From: Brevipalpus yothersi
Taxonomy: Eukaryota > Arthropoda > Arachnida > Trombidiformes > Tenuipalpidae
DNA length: 64,000 nt
Reading direction: 5' to 3'
Assembly (NCBI GenBank): GCA_003956705.1
Contig: QZCP01000095.1
Coordinates: 57,357-121,356, forward strand
Both the position numbers and the translations under genes were made by a program. A model generated the notes under the pieces. The model worked only from the letters and a program-made list of their open reading frames with translations, was not told the origin of the DNA and ran no database searches. Position 1 is the stretch's first letter. Each line of letters starts with the position of its first letter. Below are positions 34,243 to 48,700 of this stretch, one piece after another.

Positions 34243-37200
34243 AATGATCGCATAGGAAGCTTTGAATGTTTGAATAAGTTGTGTTTTTCCTCTCGATTTC
34301 TACATCATTCGGAATGCAACATCAACATTTAGTCTCTAAAAGTTTATGGAGTATTCCAGGAATACCCAAAAAGGATGGACGAAAAGCAATCAAACTGCGA
34401 TGGAAAAGTTTTGAGCATCTTCTCTCTCTTCCTCTTTTGCTGAATTCTATCAAGATGGATAGCATACTTCTCGGAGATCCACAAATTAGCCTAGTAACAT
34501 AGCTTATTTGAGGTTCTTCCTGAGATTGAGAGCTGATTTTATCATGCTATTTCAAAACTTATTTGAAATCATATTGAAGCTGCTTGAGAAGGGTGGCTAG
34601 AAAATTTTAGCCCAGTCAGTATAAGTCTGGGCTTGTATTTGCAAGTTTATGAAGAAACTGAGCATATGATTCCCTCGTATTTCAAATACAAGAAGCAGAT
34701 GGAAAATATTTGATGAAATCAAGAATGATATTGTTTCCATCTATAAGAACAAAATATCAGAGGCAAGATTTTATAAAGTCATAGATGTATATCCTATTCA
34801 CTTAGAGCTCTCTATTGGTTCCACTTGAATCTACTTTTTTGTGTGAGCTTGATGAACACATGAATGAAATTGGCTTGCATCCATCTCATCAAGCTGATTG
34901 GTGCAATAAGTGCTCACAATTTTATCAAGCTTCTTGTAAAATACGAAGCGGTAGATGCAGATTCAATTGTCCAAAAAACCAGATACCACCTTCATCCTGG
35001 GACAAAATCAACAGGGTTTTCTCATCTTGATATCATCAAGTGTTCTGGATCTGAAAAAATTAGTTTCACTTCCCCATTCAACCCAGCTCATAAAAGTAAT
35101 ATCACCTCTATTGATAAAAATTAGTAATGTAATTGCCGAAAATGGTAGTTATATTGAACAATTTGAATTACTCAGAGTTACAATGCAAACGAAATGTCAT
35201 TCTCCTTTCTATTTCCATTAGTCAACTCAAATTGAGCATTTCATGCTTCCTTAATCAAATTTCATTTTACACACATATCTTTCATCTAAAGTGTCATTTT
35301 TTCACTTTTTTATCTTTTTCTCTTTTCATTTTCTATTTATTGTAGGGTCCAAACTGTTACCAAGCAATCATCGTCAAACAGTACATCCTAATGGAACTTT
35401 GATAATCCGAGATATTGTCAAGGAAAGTGATGAAGGTTACTACAGTTGTACAGCAGTCAATGGTGAAGGATTAGAGTCTTCAAATGGCTTCCATTTATCG
35501 ATAAAAGGTGAGCAAAAGATTCGTCAATAGATTGTGCCTTAACAGATATTTTACTCAGATTTGGAATGGTTCAGTTTCTTTTCTCATCGAATCGATACAC
35601 TTCTTTCTGTCATCTTTTTTGATTCTTTTCCGATCTATGTGTGCCCAAAAGTGTCGAATAGAAGAAAAAAGCATTGAGCCATGAAACGCGATCATTCCAT
35701 AGTTTACCTTATCTAAACCACTATTCTGAAGTTATGAGTTACTACAAAACTTTAATCGTCCTTTGATATTTTACAAAATAATCTCTTCTCTATGAGAATT
35801 TTTCCACTATAAATCTTAGCTCTAAGCTGTATGTGGTGAAAAATAAGTTTCATCAATTTTTCAAAGTCTTAGAACTTTGACACTCAAAGGAACAGATAAG
35901 AGAACTGCACTTCTTTACCATTCTTCATGGCAGAATTCATACAGTTGAGCTGACAATCAAACTGATATGTTTTCTCATCTGGTGATGAATATTCATATAT
36001 GTTATTGGGAGCCCAAAAATATGGGAAATCATTTCTGGCTAGCTGATATGATGATAGTTTATTGCTGTCTTGAGAAATTTTCATGATGACTCGACCAGAA
36101 TAGTGCATTACATTCCCACACCCAATCTGCAAGCTGATGGCTTTTGTGTAATCTTTAACGTTCTAAATGATAGTGTACAGATTCTTTTTCTCAATATGAC
36201 CATAAGATGATTGTAATTACCCGGGAAAAGTATCAATATTGACTGGCATGTCCCACTCTCTATCATAAAACTTTTCTTTCCTCTTGTTGGCACCTTCTCA
36301 TTAGACTTTGGGCATGAAAATAGATCCAGAGGAGGTTGAATGCCAAGTGTTAGCTAGCCTATTTGCAGACAAATTCAAACACACCTTCCCTCTATCATCA
36401 TGATGGAGAAGATGTTGGAATCTTTCCGCAAATATCTACACTATTATATGGCAAGTGTTGCCAAAGTTATTCTCTCTCTCCTCCTTATGCCCAGCATCTT
36501 GAGCTCTAACCATCGTCATCATCATCAGTGATCTTTCTCTCTCCCTTTCACTTTCTCATCTTCATTGCCCTAGGATAGTCATTTGATTGCAATTCTCATA
36601 GTAAACCTAAGATCATTGCCCAAAGGTGAACAGTGTGAGCTTACTTTCTCTCACCCAATTTGTATCTATACTTGAGCGACCCAACTTAATGACAACATCC
36701 GAAATTCATTCCCTTTTTCCAGGTCATTTTCACTATTCATTCATTTTGACTATCTCCGCCAGACTTTTTTCTTCTTTATTCCCAGAGAATATATGTATAT
36801 ACATATACAGACATGAAGTATGAAAGGCTAATCTTTTCCCAAGTTTCTTTTACTCTATTAGTACTCAGAGGAAGGAGAAAAAGAAGAAGAAGAATAGGGA
36901 AGAATAAGAAGAGGAGAGAAAGTTTTCTATTGAAAAATGAAGCAAAATGTTTGACAGCAAAAGTTTTTTTTAATGACAATTTGCCAAATGTTGCGAGGCA
37001 TAATATTGGAATATTGTTCTTATTGAACAGTCAAATGTATGCAAAATTTCGATTCTCTAGAACTGAGAAAAGAAAGTTGCAGAATAATAGATGTAATCGA
37101 TTTTCTTCTTATCAAAAAGAATAACTGTAAATCTTTTGTGAGGCGACAAATCAATGTTAACATGAGAATTCTTGTGACTTGTCATCTAATGGCATTAAAC

Positions 37201-39675
37201 AATGCTCATCTCATCCAATTTTCTTTCATTAATCTTGCCTTTGCAATTTGCATGCAAAATTGTGGTAAAGAAAAATGATTACCCAGTTGAAGATAGAAGA
37301 ACTACAAGTTATCAGAATAATGATGATAGCTCATCTTACTAATAATGGAAAGATTTATTGAACTTTTTTTCCGCTCATCTTCCTCTACTTCTTACTCTCC
37401 TTATTCCTATTCCCATTTTCCCATTTCTTAACAAACCCTTGAACTGGACTTTATTTCACCAATTTTTATCACATTTTTCCTCTCTCATCTCCGCATCTTT
37501 TCTCTCCACAGTTGTGCCAAAAATCGATCCCTTCCAACTGCCACTTGGTATTCAAGTGGGCCAAAGATTATCCATAGCTTGCACTGTGATCAGAGGAGAT
37601 TCACCTTTCTCCATATCATGGCTAAAAAATGGTACACCAATCGACTCTGATCATCACCACAAAGATTCATTATCTATTCATCATCTTGCCGAATACTCAT
37701 CTACTTTACTATTCAAAGCGATCAAAGCTGAACATGAAGGAAATTATACTTGTTTGGCCAAAAATTCTGTTGGACAAGATTCGCATACACAGATCATGAG
37801 TGTTCATGGTGAGTAGCTTTTTCTTTCCATGGGAATGAGCTCATCGAGAAAAACTTTCATGTCTTGTGAGAGAGAGAGATGCAGTCGAATTGAAATTGAT
37901 TCGCTTTCTCGGGTAAAGAGATGAGTAGCTGAGTGAAGAATGAAGAGAAAGAAGATTCTTTCATGATAGCCTCTACTCAAATTCTCTCAATACACGTGAT
38001 ATAGATACTGTACTCAAATTGGAATGTATGATGATTCAAATCCTATTAGACCATAGGTGAATACTTTTTCTCAAGATACTGGAGGTGTCTCTGTGAGCGA
38101 AGATAGGCTGATTATCTTATGCATAATGTATTGAAGCATACTTTAGCCCTGAACTTAGTTTTTTTCCGCTAATCGATGTGAATGTTATTAGTTTCTTTCA
38201 TGTAAAATAGCTCTTCTATGGATCTCTTCCGAGTGGTATTCAATCAAAATTCGTTAGTCTACATATTCCATATTTTGGGCGCTATTTTTATTATTCATCA
38301 AACCTTTTTCCTACAATTTTTATCACCATATTGATTTTATTTTCTTGCTTTTACTTGCAAGCTGATACCTTTTTAATACTTCAACAGCTTTCTCAAATAT
38401 TATTGCATAATTTTCAAGGAAGGGTCTCATAATCACAGTATTCCAAGGGAACATCCGCGATATTGAGGGATCGAAGACGGTTGAGTTTTGGAATATCATG
38501 AAATCACTAGTACTAGATTCAGTTTTGAACAGTTAGTGCAGGAAAGATTGCTTTTTAGCGAATATTGATGATCATAATCCTTATAGGTCAAGATAAAGGA
38601 TCCTCTTATGGAAAAAAACAAACTCTGAAAAATTTCACCCAAACAAAAATTCCAAAGCATCTGCATGGAATAAAAAGTAACAGCCGATGTCAGTTATATA
38701 TAAAATCTAAAGAAAAAATTACGTTCTCTTATAAAATACATATCTCGTGCTAGAGTCTGACTTCCTCAAAACAGTTGAAATTAATTGTATTAGCTTCGAA
38801 TAGTTGAATAAGTCTTGGGTTGAATGTTTGTGGTGTAGAAAATCTCAGTTTACCAAGTCTAGGAGACTATTCTATGGATGTTTCAATCGATTTAATTCAA
38901 AGAAAGAAACGGATGATTCACATCATGAGCATATTCATGAGTAATTATCCAGGTCAACTCCTCCACTCAGATTACAATTGTACATACAGTTGATAGTTTG
39001 AGCAGAATGTTTCTATCTCTCTCTCTATCTATCTTCATTGTATGATTTATGCATGGCTTAAGAAGCTTCCTTGCTTACTTACTTCTTTTCCATGGAACAA
39101 GGCGCTTAGATCTTCATCCAAGTTTCAGATACACTTGTTTTATACACATATTCACGATTCTCAATGAAGCTGCTTGTTATAGTCATTCACCTATTGTTCA
39201 TCAACGATTTATGATTTAATGTACCAGCATCAATCATATACATTTAATATTGGTATTCTCATTTGATGTTATCACGACGACTGATAGAACAATGGTCAAA
39301 CTTCCTTCGTCTACCTTATCCATTTTCCATATTATTATTATTATTATCATTCTTATTTTCGATCAATCATGAGAAATATGACTTCCAATTGCACTGACAC
39401 ACACTTCGATCAGACACGATTCAGTATAAGGAACTACTGTCCAGTTGTCCTGTAGTACGAGAGGGTTTAAATGTCCTTAATCTTTCCATCTTGATGTTCA
39501 ATTTATTGCATCTTCCTTTCTCTATGCACCTCACCTGATATATATTTACGAAATTGCCATCTTATTGGCATCTTATATGGAGGTCATTTTTTTGTTATTA
39601 GGGCTTGACAAATAATCAGTGGATCCAAATACGTCCCTATTTGACAATAGAATCACCATCAATAGCCAGCCTCTT

Positions 39676-39723
<48 letters not shown>

Positions 39724-39977
39724 CATCTCTTTTATCAAGCTCCATAACAACGTCCATTCTTTTTTCATTACTTTGGGCTTCCAGCTATTGAATGGATTGA
39801 ATCCAATGGATAGAAGAAGAAAAAGAGTCACTATTTCTTCTGATTATTTCAGGATAAGTTATCGAGACTGTTTACTTGACCAGTGGAACTCAATTTTCTT
39901 ACATCCACTCTCTTCGCCTCATTGACGCTACTTCTCATTGTCATTGCAAACACTGTCCAAGGAAACTTTCCCTATTA

Positions 39978-40028
<51 letters not shown>

Positions 40029-43000
40029 TCATTCCATGAGACTTTCCATGATACTTCATTCTTTGATCATCCATTGTTAGCCTGAAAGTTATACTTTGGG
40101 AATGTTTTCTAATTCGATCTCTGCTGTGCTCTCAAGTGGAGAGAGAGAGGAAGAGATTGAGCATCATTTTTCGACTCGTGCTGCAAATGCCCAGTGACTT
40201 GGTGGATGGTGGGTGTTGATGGTGATTATTACTCTTGGGATCCAACAATCAACTAACCAAATTGAAGAGAAGAGGTGCTCATCTACACTGATGAGAGGGT
40301 TGCAAAATTATTCAATATAGTCACTTGCTTGTCTTTTGACTGCTCCATTCTTGTGTAGTCTTGCAGGAATGTTCACTTTTTCTCAGCTGAAAGTTATCTA
40401 CTTGATGTTCATCAAATGACACTGATCGGTGTATTGTTGTCATCTGCTGAAAGATTTTCTCAAATCAAACACACTGCTCTAGATTGTTCATCATCTATTC
40501 AAGGATTTTCGATTCCTAGGTCATGAAAACAAAGATAAGATCGGAGGATAGAAATACTATATTAAGATTGCATGGAAGAGTTACCATGAATGTTTATATA
40601 TATGAATGTGGATTCAGGCTATTGAGCCAAGTTTTTCTCGATTTGCGTTGCTATTGAATGACAAAAAATGAGAAGAAGAATTGTTGATACTAACTGGATG
40701 CTGGGCTAACTGCGCGTGAAAAGCATTCAATACCTCTCTATGAATGCCTTTTTTTGTGTTTTTATTGATCCAAGCATAGAGATTTTGCACTTGAACCTCT
40801 GAAAGTAACCGATAGCTGATCCCTATGGGCTTAGACCATAGGTTTACGATGATTTGCACTGGTTCATTTCTATTATCTCCACTTTTCTCACCTCTTTCAG
40901 CTCCACCTCAATGGCTAGAGGAACCAATGGACAAAAGTGCTACAAAAGGTCAGCATATATGGATAAACTGTCAAGCTACTGGCAGTCCTCAGCCCTCAAT
41001 CGTTTGGAAAAAGTTTCAAAGTAAGTGAAGATAATGTGATCTCACTTAATAATCATGATTGAAGATATCTATCGGAAAAGAATATAACTATTATCGTAAA
41101 TGGTTGACTATCTGGGCAAAATTTTATGCTTTCCACAAGCTTTTTCGTCGCTCAAATCTCATACTTTTATCACCTATTACCTTTCATGAGGGATTTAGGT
41201 GAGCATTCTTTGGTACTCTTCTAGATTCCATGGCACCTGATTTCTTCCAGTTTGGTCAGAGTCAGACAGATTCAGAATTATCCAAGCTTAGTCGAAAAGA
41301 AAGTGTAGCTTCCTTTACCAATCGAAATCTGGTCACAAAATAGATTAAGGATTATCTAATTATGTCTCTTTATCAGGTAACACTAATTTAGGTGACTGTT
41401 AACAATCAAGAATTACTCTACAGTTGACTGTCAGTTGATCAAGGATCGTGGAACAGTTTCGCTTTTCCCCAATGTTGAGATTGCTCAAGCAAGAAAATAT
41501 AATATGTTTCTCTACAATCAGCAGGATAGATTTTGTCTCGTATATGAGCAGAAAATTTGTGTGCAACTCGCATAGGATCTTCATTTTATATGCTCGAATA
41601 AATCGGTTCATAGTGGCCAGAGAGAATCAGAGAGAAGAGAAATAGATAGATAGAAAGAGGGAAAGAAAAAGAGAGGTAAACGGATTGGGAAGAGAAGAGA
41701 ATCATCGGAAAGGTCCACACTCAGAAGCTATTGTCTATCGAAATGAATTTTCTCTTCCCTCTGATTCTCTTTCTTCCCTGATCGGGTCAGCCAACAGTTT
41801 GGCTTTGTGAGTTAGTCTGCCTTGAGTATGCTATATAGCACAATGTTGCTCGATATTAGGCCAGTTTGTTTTGTATTCCGCTCATCCTCTTATCACCATT
41901 CATTCTTCATCTTCTTCTCTTCTTATGTCTCTCTCTTTCCCTTCTATCTTACTATTTCTTGGCCAAATGATCTCGATCCTCCGATTAGCAAGGACTATTC
42001 TTCGTGTTCTTCTCTCAATTCTATTCTGAGCTCTTGTTCCTTTTTCCCCTTTCACTGTCTCATGCTTCCAACCTTTCTCTCTCTCTCTCTCTTTCTCTTT
42101 CTCTCTCTATCCTAGTGAATCAAGTATCTTATACCGTTTCCAAATCTTCATCCATGATGTAGAACAAGAAAACATCCTCATGAATGATACAATCAATCTG
42201 ATTGTCCATTTCCATTTTCTTATCGATTTTCTGCTTCACTTAAGCCCTAAAAATTGAGCCGGTCTTGTCTCTTTTTGTTGTAACTTATCTGACGCTATTT
42301 TTGCTCTCTATTCATGTGGATCAGATTGTGTGTTATGTGTTCTTTTTTGATATTATTTTTGAAAGAAAATATCAATAAAATACAAACTCTTGATGGTAAG
42401 AGGTGAAAAATTTATGAGCTCTCGTTAAAATATCAAAAATAGAGGAATCCCCGTCTTCGAACTTGTTTCATCCATTTCAGATCAATCCTCGAAGAAAAGT
42501 ACTGTATCCATCACCGAATTCTGAATATTATCTTATTCAATTCGATTAGGAATGTTATGTTTTCTAGACAGAATGTTTCACACAATCAGATAGAGGTATT
42601 AATCAGCAAACGTTCATCCTCAAAGAAAACAGAAATAGATTACAGATTCAATGATAGTATTGTAACAAGATTTTGTTTTAAGCCTATGAAACTTTATTTG
42701 CATCTCAATCCAATTCAAATGTGATTCGAACAATTTCTCGCTCTATCATCTGAATTGAAATCATGAGATCTTATCTGAACCTTTAGATAGCACTATTCTG
42801 ATGTTTACTATACTCTTCTGATGATCAAAATTCGCTTGATGAGCTCAGTTTCCGTATTCAAAAACTTGCATGTTGCATTTGCAATCGAACTGCCTTTTTC
42901 ATGTCTCAAATTCATCAGTATCGATCTAATTGAACATTTGCTTTCTATTAGCTTTGATGATTCAAACTGATTGAGAGTTTGTGTGTTTGTTTATGAGGAA

Positions 43001-45727
43001 AACTTTGAATTAAACGCTCAATGACAAATGATTTCGGGAAACCCCGATCATTTGGGAGCGAAACAATTCAGAATACTCATGATGTAGGCAATACTCTTTC
43101 GCCTGCTTTTCATTCCATTTCCTATCTAGCCATCTTATGTCTACCAATTTTGTCTATCTGTGTTATTGTGTGTGTGTCAACAAACTTGATATGTTCTTCA
43201 CAAACACCCACAACATTTAAACTTCCAAGTGAATTTGATCGTGTTCATTAGAGATTGATAAGTATTCTTCACTCGATTCTGGTATCGATCCGATTTACTC
43301 ATCTTCCTCAAATTCTTTCTCTTTGTACTCAATCTTCTCTAGACTCTTCTATGTCCTATAAAACGCTGGTCAGTTCATTTCACATCCAAACACTGGACAA
43401 TGGAACATTGTTCATCAATGACATTCAGCCAACGGATGTTGGCCTTTATCTCTGTCAAGCATCCAACGGAGTGGGAATGGAATTAAGTAAAGTCATTTAC
43501 GTCTCAGTACATGGTTAGTAGTAATCTTAGGGAATATTTTTCTTGTGAATCGGAGCAATTCTCAGTTCCTCATCCCTAACAGTTCCATTCATCCCTACTC
43601 CATTCCTCCACTTACAGTATTTACAGGTTGTATTCCCATGAAGATCCCTCTTTCCTCGTCTTTCCTTCTCCTGCCCAGCATCCCTCACATCTTCTCTTTA
43701 TCCTCTTCTCTCCCTCTCTTTTGCCCGGAGCAAAATGTGGCTCCTCATCATCAGTGCAAATGAATAAATAGCGTGAACAGTGGGAAGCGATACATTTGAG
43801 TAAATAGTTGATCAAATTGGCAAGTTTATCTCGTTCATTAGCAGAAACGGAAAAATCATCACTCAAATTCACTTCCATGGCTATTGCTATTCCCTGCCCA
43901 GAATTCCCTTAGTTTCACTGGTTTCTAATTCATTTTTCTCTTCTCTTTTCATGAATATGATTCATTTCTCAGATGGAGCTCACTTCCGATCCCGATTTCA
44001 GTCCCTAGTCTCAACCAAAATGGAAGAGGTTCGACTTTCATGTGAGGCTACTGGAGAGAACCCGATTTCGATCAATTGGAAGAAGAACAATAAGCCCATT
44101 ATATTTGATCCCAAAAGGTATATATACTATCTTCGGATATCATCATCAGCATCCTCCTTTTCCTCATCATTTTTCTTTCTCTCTCAATCTTCTTCTTCTT
44201 CTTCCTCTTTTCCTGTGTCCAGTTGAACCGTATTCTTCTAGGCTCAATCACATTCCTCTCTCTCTCTCTCTCTCTCTTTGGTCTTTCTTATTTTCTTTAC
44301 TCAAATCACGCCACATTGAAAGTGAGCTTTTGTTATTATCGAGCGTATTTTTCTTTTGCCTCTGTCTTTTCGTGATTCTTTTCATATATTGAACATATTG
44401 AATCGCGTTTAACTCCTTTCATATTTTTCTATACACTCAACAATATAATGGAGATGACCTCTATTTTCTTCAACAATTCCAGCTTATCTGCCTTTTTCAA
44501 ATATTGTCCATTTCTTTGTCCTTTTTTGCATTCTCATCATCTTCCTCATCTTTGTCTACCTCATCCTTTTCTCTCTCTCTCTCTCCTCCATCTTCTCCTC
44601 CTTATTCTTCCAATCACTTTCACCTCACTGGCACGACATCAGATTGTGTGCAGAGAAAAATGATCTTTTTCAACCATTTATATCTCATAGATGATATTCT
44701 GATATTATTTCTTCATCTTTCCCAATCTTCTACAGGACTATTTTGGATGAGAAAATGACCACCACTGGTTTCATTTCTCAACTGCATATCATGGCCGTAG
44801 AACGTTCAGACAGTGCTCTATATGTTTGTCAAGCTGTGAACGGATACGGAAAAGATGAACACACGATTCAACTCATTGTCAAAGGTGACTCTTTCTCATC
44901 TTCTCTCTCTCCAGCATCTCATCCCTTTCCTCCCTCTCTTCTTTCTCTTTCTCTCTCCTCTATTTTTTCTTTTCTCTATTCTTTATCATCTTTCTCACTT
45001 CCTTTTCTCATCATTCACATTACCGATGCATTTGCTTAGCTCAACTGTCACATTCAGTGTTTTGATTATCATTCTTGTAAGCTCAAGCATCTTTGCGCTC
45101 CAATCTTGTCCCTGCAAGCTGCATTCTTCCCTAGTAGATTGGCAACATTCTCATTCTTATTCCACTATCTTATTCTCATTTTTGTTCCATATAAAGAAGC
45201 TCAAAAGCATGCTTTCTCGTTCTTTTTTGATCACTTTCTCATTCAAGCATTCTCTCTCTCTACGTCTGTCACTTTCGTTTGGCTTCCATTTTCCATATTA
45301 ATATCATACTCACTTGACACTATGACACGGTTTGATCATAAAATTTTGTCTACCTTCCTCATTATTCACTAGACTGATCATATCCATTTCTATTTGTATC
45401 ATTGCACACATTTGGAAATCAATGCATCACATAATACATGAGCACACCATACCTTTACATACATTTATCCATCCCATCATGGTTGAAATTCGAAACCATT
45501 CTCAAATCTGGAAACGAATTATCTTCTCAAATCCTTTTCATACACCCAAAAATGGACCCCAAAATTTTCATCCCAAATTTTATGATTCTTTTGGGAATCT
45601 GAATAATGGCCATGCGAATCGATCTTGTTTACTTTTGTTAACTCAAGCGGCTCGTGGATAGAGATCTGAATGAGAATCTCATGAGCTTCCCCAAACCTCT
45701 CATATTGCGTGTGCCTAGCTGCCTGTG

Positions 45728-45762
<35 letters not shown>

Positions 45763-48700
45763 AATAGGTGAAGAATGGATAAGAGATTATGAGGCCAGGA
45801 TGACAGAGTATATTTACTGTTGAGAATGATGGATGTTGGAATGGAGGAAGTGGAAGTGGAAGGTGAAGGAAAGAAAGAAAAGAAAAATCGACCCCTACAT
45901 ACACATACAGTTACTAGTGAGAATGCAAGTGGCTAGAAATCAGACAGACTCAATTCTCCTGTCATCATCATTCACTCCTATGGACTTTGCATTCTGCCTT
46001 GTACTTGGGATAAAATTCTCTCTCTCTCTCTCTCTCTCCTCTGTATATATTGTGTTTACTTATTTCATAACCATCGTTTCTACTTCCCCTCTACTTTGCT
46101 TGAACCACTCCACGCATCATTCATGTCCTGCTGATGCTAAATCAATTCATCATCAATGAATCGAGTTGAAAAAAGATCACTTAATCATATCAAAAGATTC
46201 ACTTGTTTCTTAAAACTTTCAACTATTTCAATTTTATTCAAAATATTTTCATCCTAATGTATTCCCCAATATATCACCTGAACACCCTTCTCCAACCTGT
46301 GTCTAATTTTTCACTACCAATTACTGACCTTAATTTACATTTATAAATATACACAGAGCCACCAGATCCACCGATTGATATTCGTATAATGGAGGTCAAA
46401 AGTCGTAGCATGAAATTAACATGGAATCATCCGTTCAATGGAAACAGTGGCATAACTAAATATCATATCTTTCTACGAGAACACAATGAACTGATTAGTA
46501 TGTATGGAATGCAAATGCGAAATTTTACGGTTCCCGCTAGTGACAAATCATGGATAATCAAAGATCTAGTGCCTTATACTAACTATTCTATTTGCCTTAC
46601 TGCTGTGAATGAAATCGGTGAAAGTGATTCAAGTCATGTTATGCGTATTCAAACGGACGAAGAAGGTAAGCCGATCAAGGAATTGTTTCTCTTCTTCTTC
46701 CTATTCTTCTTATTATGTTTAATTTTATGAAAGATTTCTCAAGAGATTTGGTTTATTGAATAAGCAGCTTCTGATTTCTTCCTCTTCTTATTATTCCTCT
46801 TTTTCACTTTTATTCTCTTTTCTTTTCTCTTCCTCTCCTCAATCTCTTCCTCCCATTTCAGTGCCAAATGAACCTCCTAAACACATTAAAGCATATGCAA
46901 TCTCATCTAAAACTATCAAAGTTACCTGGGATGTAAGTATAAATAAATTTTATCCTACAAGTTTATGCAAATTTTATCACAAGCCCAAAAGTGTAGTACT
47001 ATAAGAAACCTTACTGTTATACTGATATTAAGTATCAAATCGATTGAAAAAACCAAAGGAAAATAGAGAATGAAATGTAATAAGAAAAGATCATTCAGCT
47101 TCGATTGAATGAAACATTTTACCTTCCGGCTTATGAGAATAAGGAACAACACAGAGAGAGAGAGAGAGAGAAAAGATTCTCCATGCATTGATGGTGGTTC
47201 CAAAATCAGAGTCAAAATTCGTACATACATACACAGAAGAATGAGAGGATGTTGTGATAGAATGAAAAAGAAAACCATCCGATCGATGATGCTTTGAAAT
47301 TCAAATTAGACAGCTTCTTGGATTAGTTGCATACACACACAAAAAAGGAGCCAAAATTTTGGCTTCTTAGAATGTGTATTCCCTTTCTGAAGCTCTCTGA
47401 GGTTGATCGTAATGGGTAGCGAATATATCAAGCCAAGATGGTTTTTATGGTTGAAGAAAGGAAAAAATTGGTTTAGCAAAAGATGAGAGTAGGAAAAGTC
47501 AGCGAAAAGAAAGTGGATTATCATCATTTTCCATATTTAAATGAAATGAAAAAGGGAAAAAGAGAGAAAACACACATCCCACTACTTTTCCGAGGGCAAA
47601 CTTGGTGCCTTCTCTGATTTCCTATTCAGGAGCAATAACAATAATGTTTCCTGTTAATGTGTCATATTTGTCAACCCATAATTCAATCATCATCATCCAC
47701 ATCACCATTGCTGCTAACACATTTGAATATATGGACAGTGATTATGCAAATGAGATGAACTTGCTGGCAATCTAATCTGCTGTCATTTGCTCCAGTAAAA
47801 AGAGAGTGTATGTATATGAAAGAGAGAGAGAGAAAGAGTGAAAACCATAAAAGGGTGGACAAATTTCAAGTCAACTAGGAATATGAAGATCAAAATTATG
47901 CATATGAAAAGAATATTGATCGAGGTGATGTTTTTCTGGTCATCATATAGTCTATGACGTTGGACTCTTTTTTACCTCAAAATCATTATAGTTAGATGTT
48001 TTCTCCAAATTGAAAGTAATAACAACTCCAATGTGTGAATACTTTCACATTGTTTCCCTAGCTGATTGAACAAGAATTCAATGAGAAACTCTTATGTAGT
48101 TGATTATTAGCTGAACTTTTTCATTTGCTTATTCTCAGATGTTTTCTTTGCTTGCTCCTTTTTCTTTTCTGGGAACAAAGTTTCCAGAATTTTCCATCAG
48201 ATTTACACTGAGAAATAATCTGATCAAGCAGTCAGTCTGAGATTGGTTTCGAGATTTCCTATCTTAAACATTTCAATCAAAGTAAAAAATATGCTATATG
48301 TATTTGTATTATTCCAAAGCGAAGAGAATCTGTTTGAAATCAGTGCATTTTTTTTCACTCTAATTTACTCTAATCCTTCAGTGAGTACACAAGTACTCAG
48401 AGGAGGTAAAACGAATAAGAAAAAGAAAAAAAAGAATAGGATCCATAAAAAATGAAGACGTTACGTTGTTCATTGTAGAGAGCTTAAGTTAGCCTTAAGA
48501 AGTCGAAACGAAAGCTCATGTCACATACTTTAATCCGATCATAGATCAAGTAGACTTAACGCATCTATTCGATCTTATGATTGGTGAGAAGATAGCATCT
48601 TTCATCTATGTCCCCAGTCTGTGTCTATGGTCCATCCTTGATCACTATTAAGTATTGTTTCAGCTCCAGAAGTTCTGAGAAGAACACAATACTCAGAACT

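Larger units (their letters stand above)
31102..35345. other. Long Dscam intron between the Ig6 halves
   Basis: 4.2 kb of AT-rich intron. It contains a (GA)n tract at 31449-31533, a (CT)n tract at 34176-34241 and many short CT runs. Frames at 32333-32719 and 34815-35221 show no Ig, FN or other domain. I see no extra cassette exon. Confidence 0.55.
35508..40900. other. Dscam introns flanking the Ig7 exon
   Basis: Two introns (35508-37511 and 37809-40900) around the single Ig7 exon. They were read for duplicated Ig7-like exons and none was recognised. The second contains (CT)n tracts at 39679-39719 and 39980-40024. Short frames here have no domain support. Confidence 0.5.
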
